Of a stretch of 64,000 bases of DNA, positions 61,824-64,000 are shown in pieces. The notes beneath the pieces are model-generated. The model was not told the DNA's origin, did not search any database, and worked only from the letters and a program-made list of their open reading frames with translations. A program made the position numbers and the translations under genes. The DNA comes from Wenzhouxiangella sp. XN201 (GTDB taxonomy: Bacteria; Pseudomonadota; Gammaproteobacteria; Xanthomonadales; Wenzhouxiangellaceae). Position 1 is the first letter of the stretch; each line of letters begins with the position of its first letter. The stretch covers positions 166,040-230,039 of the forward strand of contig NZ_JAAIVI010000022.1 in NCBI RefSeq assembly GCF_011008905.1, written 5' to 3'.

Positions 61824-62462
61824 TCAGGCCTTGATCGACGGACGAATCGTCACGTGGCCGCCACGCGCACCCGGCACCGGACCCCGGATCAGCAGGAGGT
61901 TGCGCTCGGCATCGACCTTGACGACCTGGAGATTGAGGGTGGTCTGGCGCTCGTCACCCATGTGACCGGCCATCTTCTTGCCCTTGAAAACGCGGCCCGG
62001 GGTCTGGCACTGGCCAATGGAGCCCGGCGCGCGGTGCGACAGGGAGTTGCCGTGAGTGGCATCCTGCATGCGGAAGTTGTGACGTTTGACCGCACCGGCA
62101 AAGCCCTTGCCCTTGGTGGTGCCGGTCACGTCGACCTTCTGGCCGGCCTCGAAACGTTCGACGGTGAGTTCAGCGCCGGGTTCGAGCCCGTCACCCTCAT
62201 CGCCTTCGAGGCGGAATTCCCACAGCCCCTCACCGGCCTCGACACCCGCCTTGGCGAAGTGTCCGGCCGCGGGGCGCGAGACCAAAGACGTACGCCTGGC
62301 TCCGCAGGTGACCTGGATGGCCGAATAGCCGTCCCGGTCTTCCTCGCGGATCTGCGTAATCCGGTTGGGGCTGACCTCGATCACGGTCACGGGAACGGAA
62401 CTGCCGTCTTCCGTGAAGATCCGGGTCATGCCTCGTTTGCGTCCTACCAATCCGATAGCCAT
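61824..62462 (-). CDS. rplC: 50S ribosomal protein L3
   Basis: 212 residues from the ATG at 62462. Initiates 23S rRNA folding and approaches the peptidyl transferase centre. [17 protein letters not shown] opens the protein. The central loop [19 protein letters not shown] contains the glutamine (of GSIGQ) methylated by PrmB in E. coli; E. coli has Asn where this protein has Cys after that Gln. Confidence 0.98.
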   Translation of the reverse strand: MAIGLVGRKRGMTRIFTEDGSSVPVTVIEVSPNRITQIREEDRDGYSAIQVTCGARRTSLVSRPAAGHFAKAGVEAGEGLWEFRLEGDEGDGLEPGAELTVERFEAGQKVDVTGTTKGKGFAGAVKRHNFRMQDATHGNSLSHRAPGSIGQCQTPGRVFKGKKMAGHMGDERQTTLNLQVVKVDAERNLLLIRGPVPGARGGHVTIRPSIKA

Positions 62463-62476
62463 TTTTCTCAACTCGC

Positions 62477-62788
62477 TCAATACAGCTTGATCTGAACGTC
62501 GACGCCTGCAGCCAAATCCAGCTTCATCAGGGCATCTACCGTCTTGTCGTTGGGATCGACGATATCCAGCAGCCGCTTGTGGGTGCGGATTTCGTACTGA
62601 TCACGCGCGTCCTTGTTAACGTGCGGTGAAATCAGCACGGTATAACGCTCCTTGCGCGTGGGCAGCGGAATCGGACCACGCACCTGCGCACCAGTGCGCT
62701 TGGCGGTATCCACGATTTCCTGGGTCGACCGGTCAATCAGACGGTGATCGAAACCCTTCAAACGAATACGGATTTTCTGTTCGGCCAT
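62477..62788 (-). CDS. rpsJ: 30S ribosomal protein S10 (NusE)
   Basis: 103 residues. Head protein, and as NusE the partner of NusB in antitermination; nusB is in this same window. [20 protein letters not shown] and [20 protein letters not shown] are typical. First gene of the S10 group after tuf. Confidence 0.98.
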   Translation of the reverse strand: MAEQKIRIRLKGFDHRLIDRSTQEIVDTAKRTGAQVRGPIPLPTRKERYTVLISPHVNKDARDQYEIRTHKRLLDIVDPNDKTVDALMKLDLAAGVDVQIKLY

Positions 62789-62851
62789 TGCCGTACGCCT
62801 TCAGTCTGTTAAAGATCAAAATCTTCAGCCCGCCTTTCGGCAGACACGTTT

Positions 62852-62930
62852 GCGATCCTTCCGGATCGCCGCCCCTACGCGAGGGGTCAGGAGTCAGGGA
62901 TCAGGAGTGAATCCTGATCCCCAGACCCTA
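62852..62930 (-). repeat. Hairpins and inverted 7-bp-period array between tuf and rpsJ
   Basis: Two perfect hairpins, GCGATCC TTCC GGATCGC (62852-62869) and CCCCT ACGCG AGGGG (62872-62886), are followed by a bipartite heptamer array: GGGTCAG GAGTCAG GGATCAG on one side and CCTGATC CCCAGAC CCT on the other, around GAGTGAAT. No U-run follows on the minus strand, so it is not an obvious terminator. It lies in the 147-base gap between tuf and rpsJ and could be part of the S10 leader or a processing site. Confidence 0.75.
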
Positions 62931-62935
62931 AATCA

Positions 62936-64000
<1,065 letters not shown>

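Overview
The window is a 64 kb stretch of a GC-rich (roughly 60-65 % by eye) chromosome from a gammaproteobacterium. Evidence for this: RfaH, LpoA, YraN, PrmB, NrdR and SCO1/Psd genes of gammaproteobacterial type; the gene order rsmI-lpoA-yraN; the order glyA-nrdR-ribD-ribE-ribB-ribH-nusB-thiL-pgpA; and a complete S10-spc-alpha ribosomal protein cluster. Several proteins carry features I associate with Wenzhouxiangella/Xanthomonadales-type bacteria (secreted proteins ending in an SWYDP..GxGF module, WGST-type phosphatidylserine decarboxylase). The genus is an inference. I see no prophage, transposase, CRISPR array or tRNA gene.

Layout. 1-14.5 kb: a truncated acetoacetyl-CoA synthetase gene, a secreted cyclophilin, a YadGH-type ABC exporter, a DUF3300 protein with a long Ser/Arg tail, a PhoD phosphatase, an Lhr-type helicase and a fused 5-oxoprolinase. 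14.5-24.9 kb: a beta-propeller diguanylate cyclase, etfBA, rfaH-glmS, prmB, the RNase P RNA gene (rnpB), psd and a SCO protein. 25-28.9 kb: a YugP-like protease and rsmI-lpoA-yraN. 28.9-29.5 kb: a gene-free 573-bp inverted-repeat element. 29.5-36.7 kb: the pgpA/thiL/nusB/riboflavin/nrdR/glyA block, all on the minus strand. 36.9-49 kb: alkane hydroxylase with a DUF1622 partner, manB, two c-di-GMP enzymes, a DUF885 lipoprotein, a hemolysin-III protein, a SYLF lipoprotein, an MsbA-like exporter and rarD. 49.1-64 kb: rplQ back to rpsJ, then a truncated tuf, on the minus strand. An intrinsic terminator closes the cluster after rplQ.

How the genes work together. Housekeeping functions dominate: translation (29 genes of the S10-spc-alpha cluster plus tuf, prmB, rsmI, rnpB), flavin and one-carbon metabolism (rib genes, glyA, etf), envelope building (glmS, lpoA, psd, pgpA, manB) and c-di-GMP signalling (three enzymes). 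PrmB's known target, the GSIGQ loop glutamine of L3, is present in the rplC of the same window.

What stands out is between the genes. At least four unrelated families of intergenic elements share one design: short degenerate tandem units of 7, 8 or 9 bp, in most copies arranged as two inverted arms around a unique middle. A second pattern is a set of -10-like hexamers placed exactly 6 nt before the start codons of five genes that lack a Shine-Dalgarno sequence, which predicts leaderless mRNAs. A third is a 20-bp tandem duplication and a hairpin inserted between rplX and rplE in an otherwise tight ribosomal operon.
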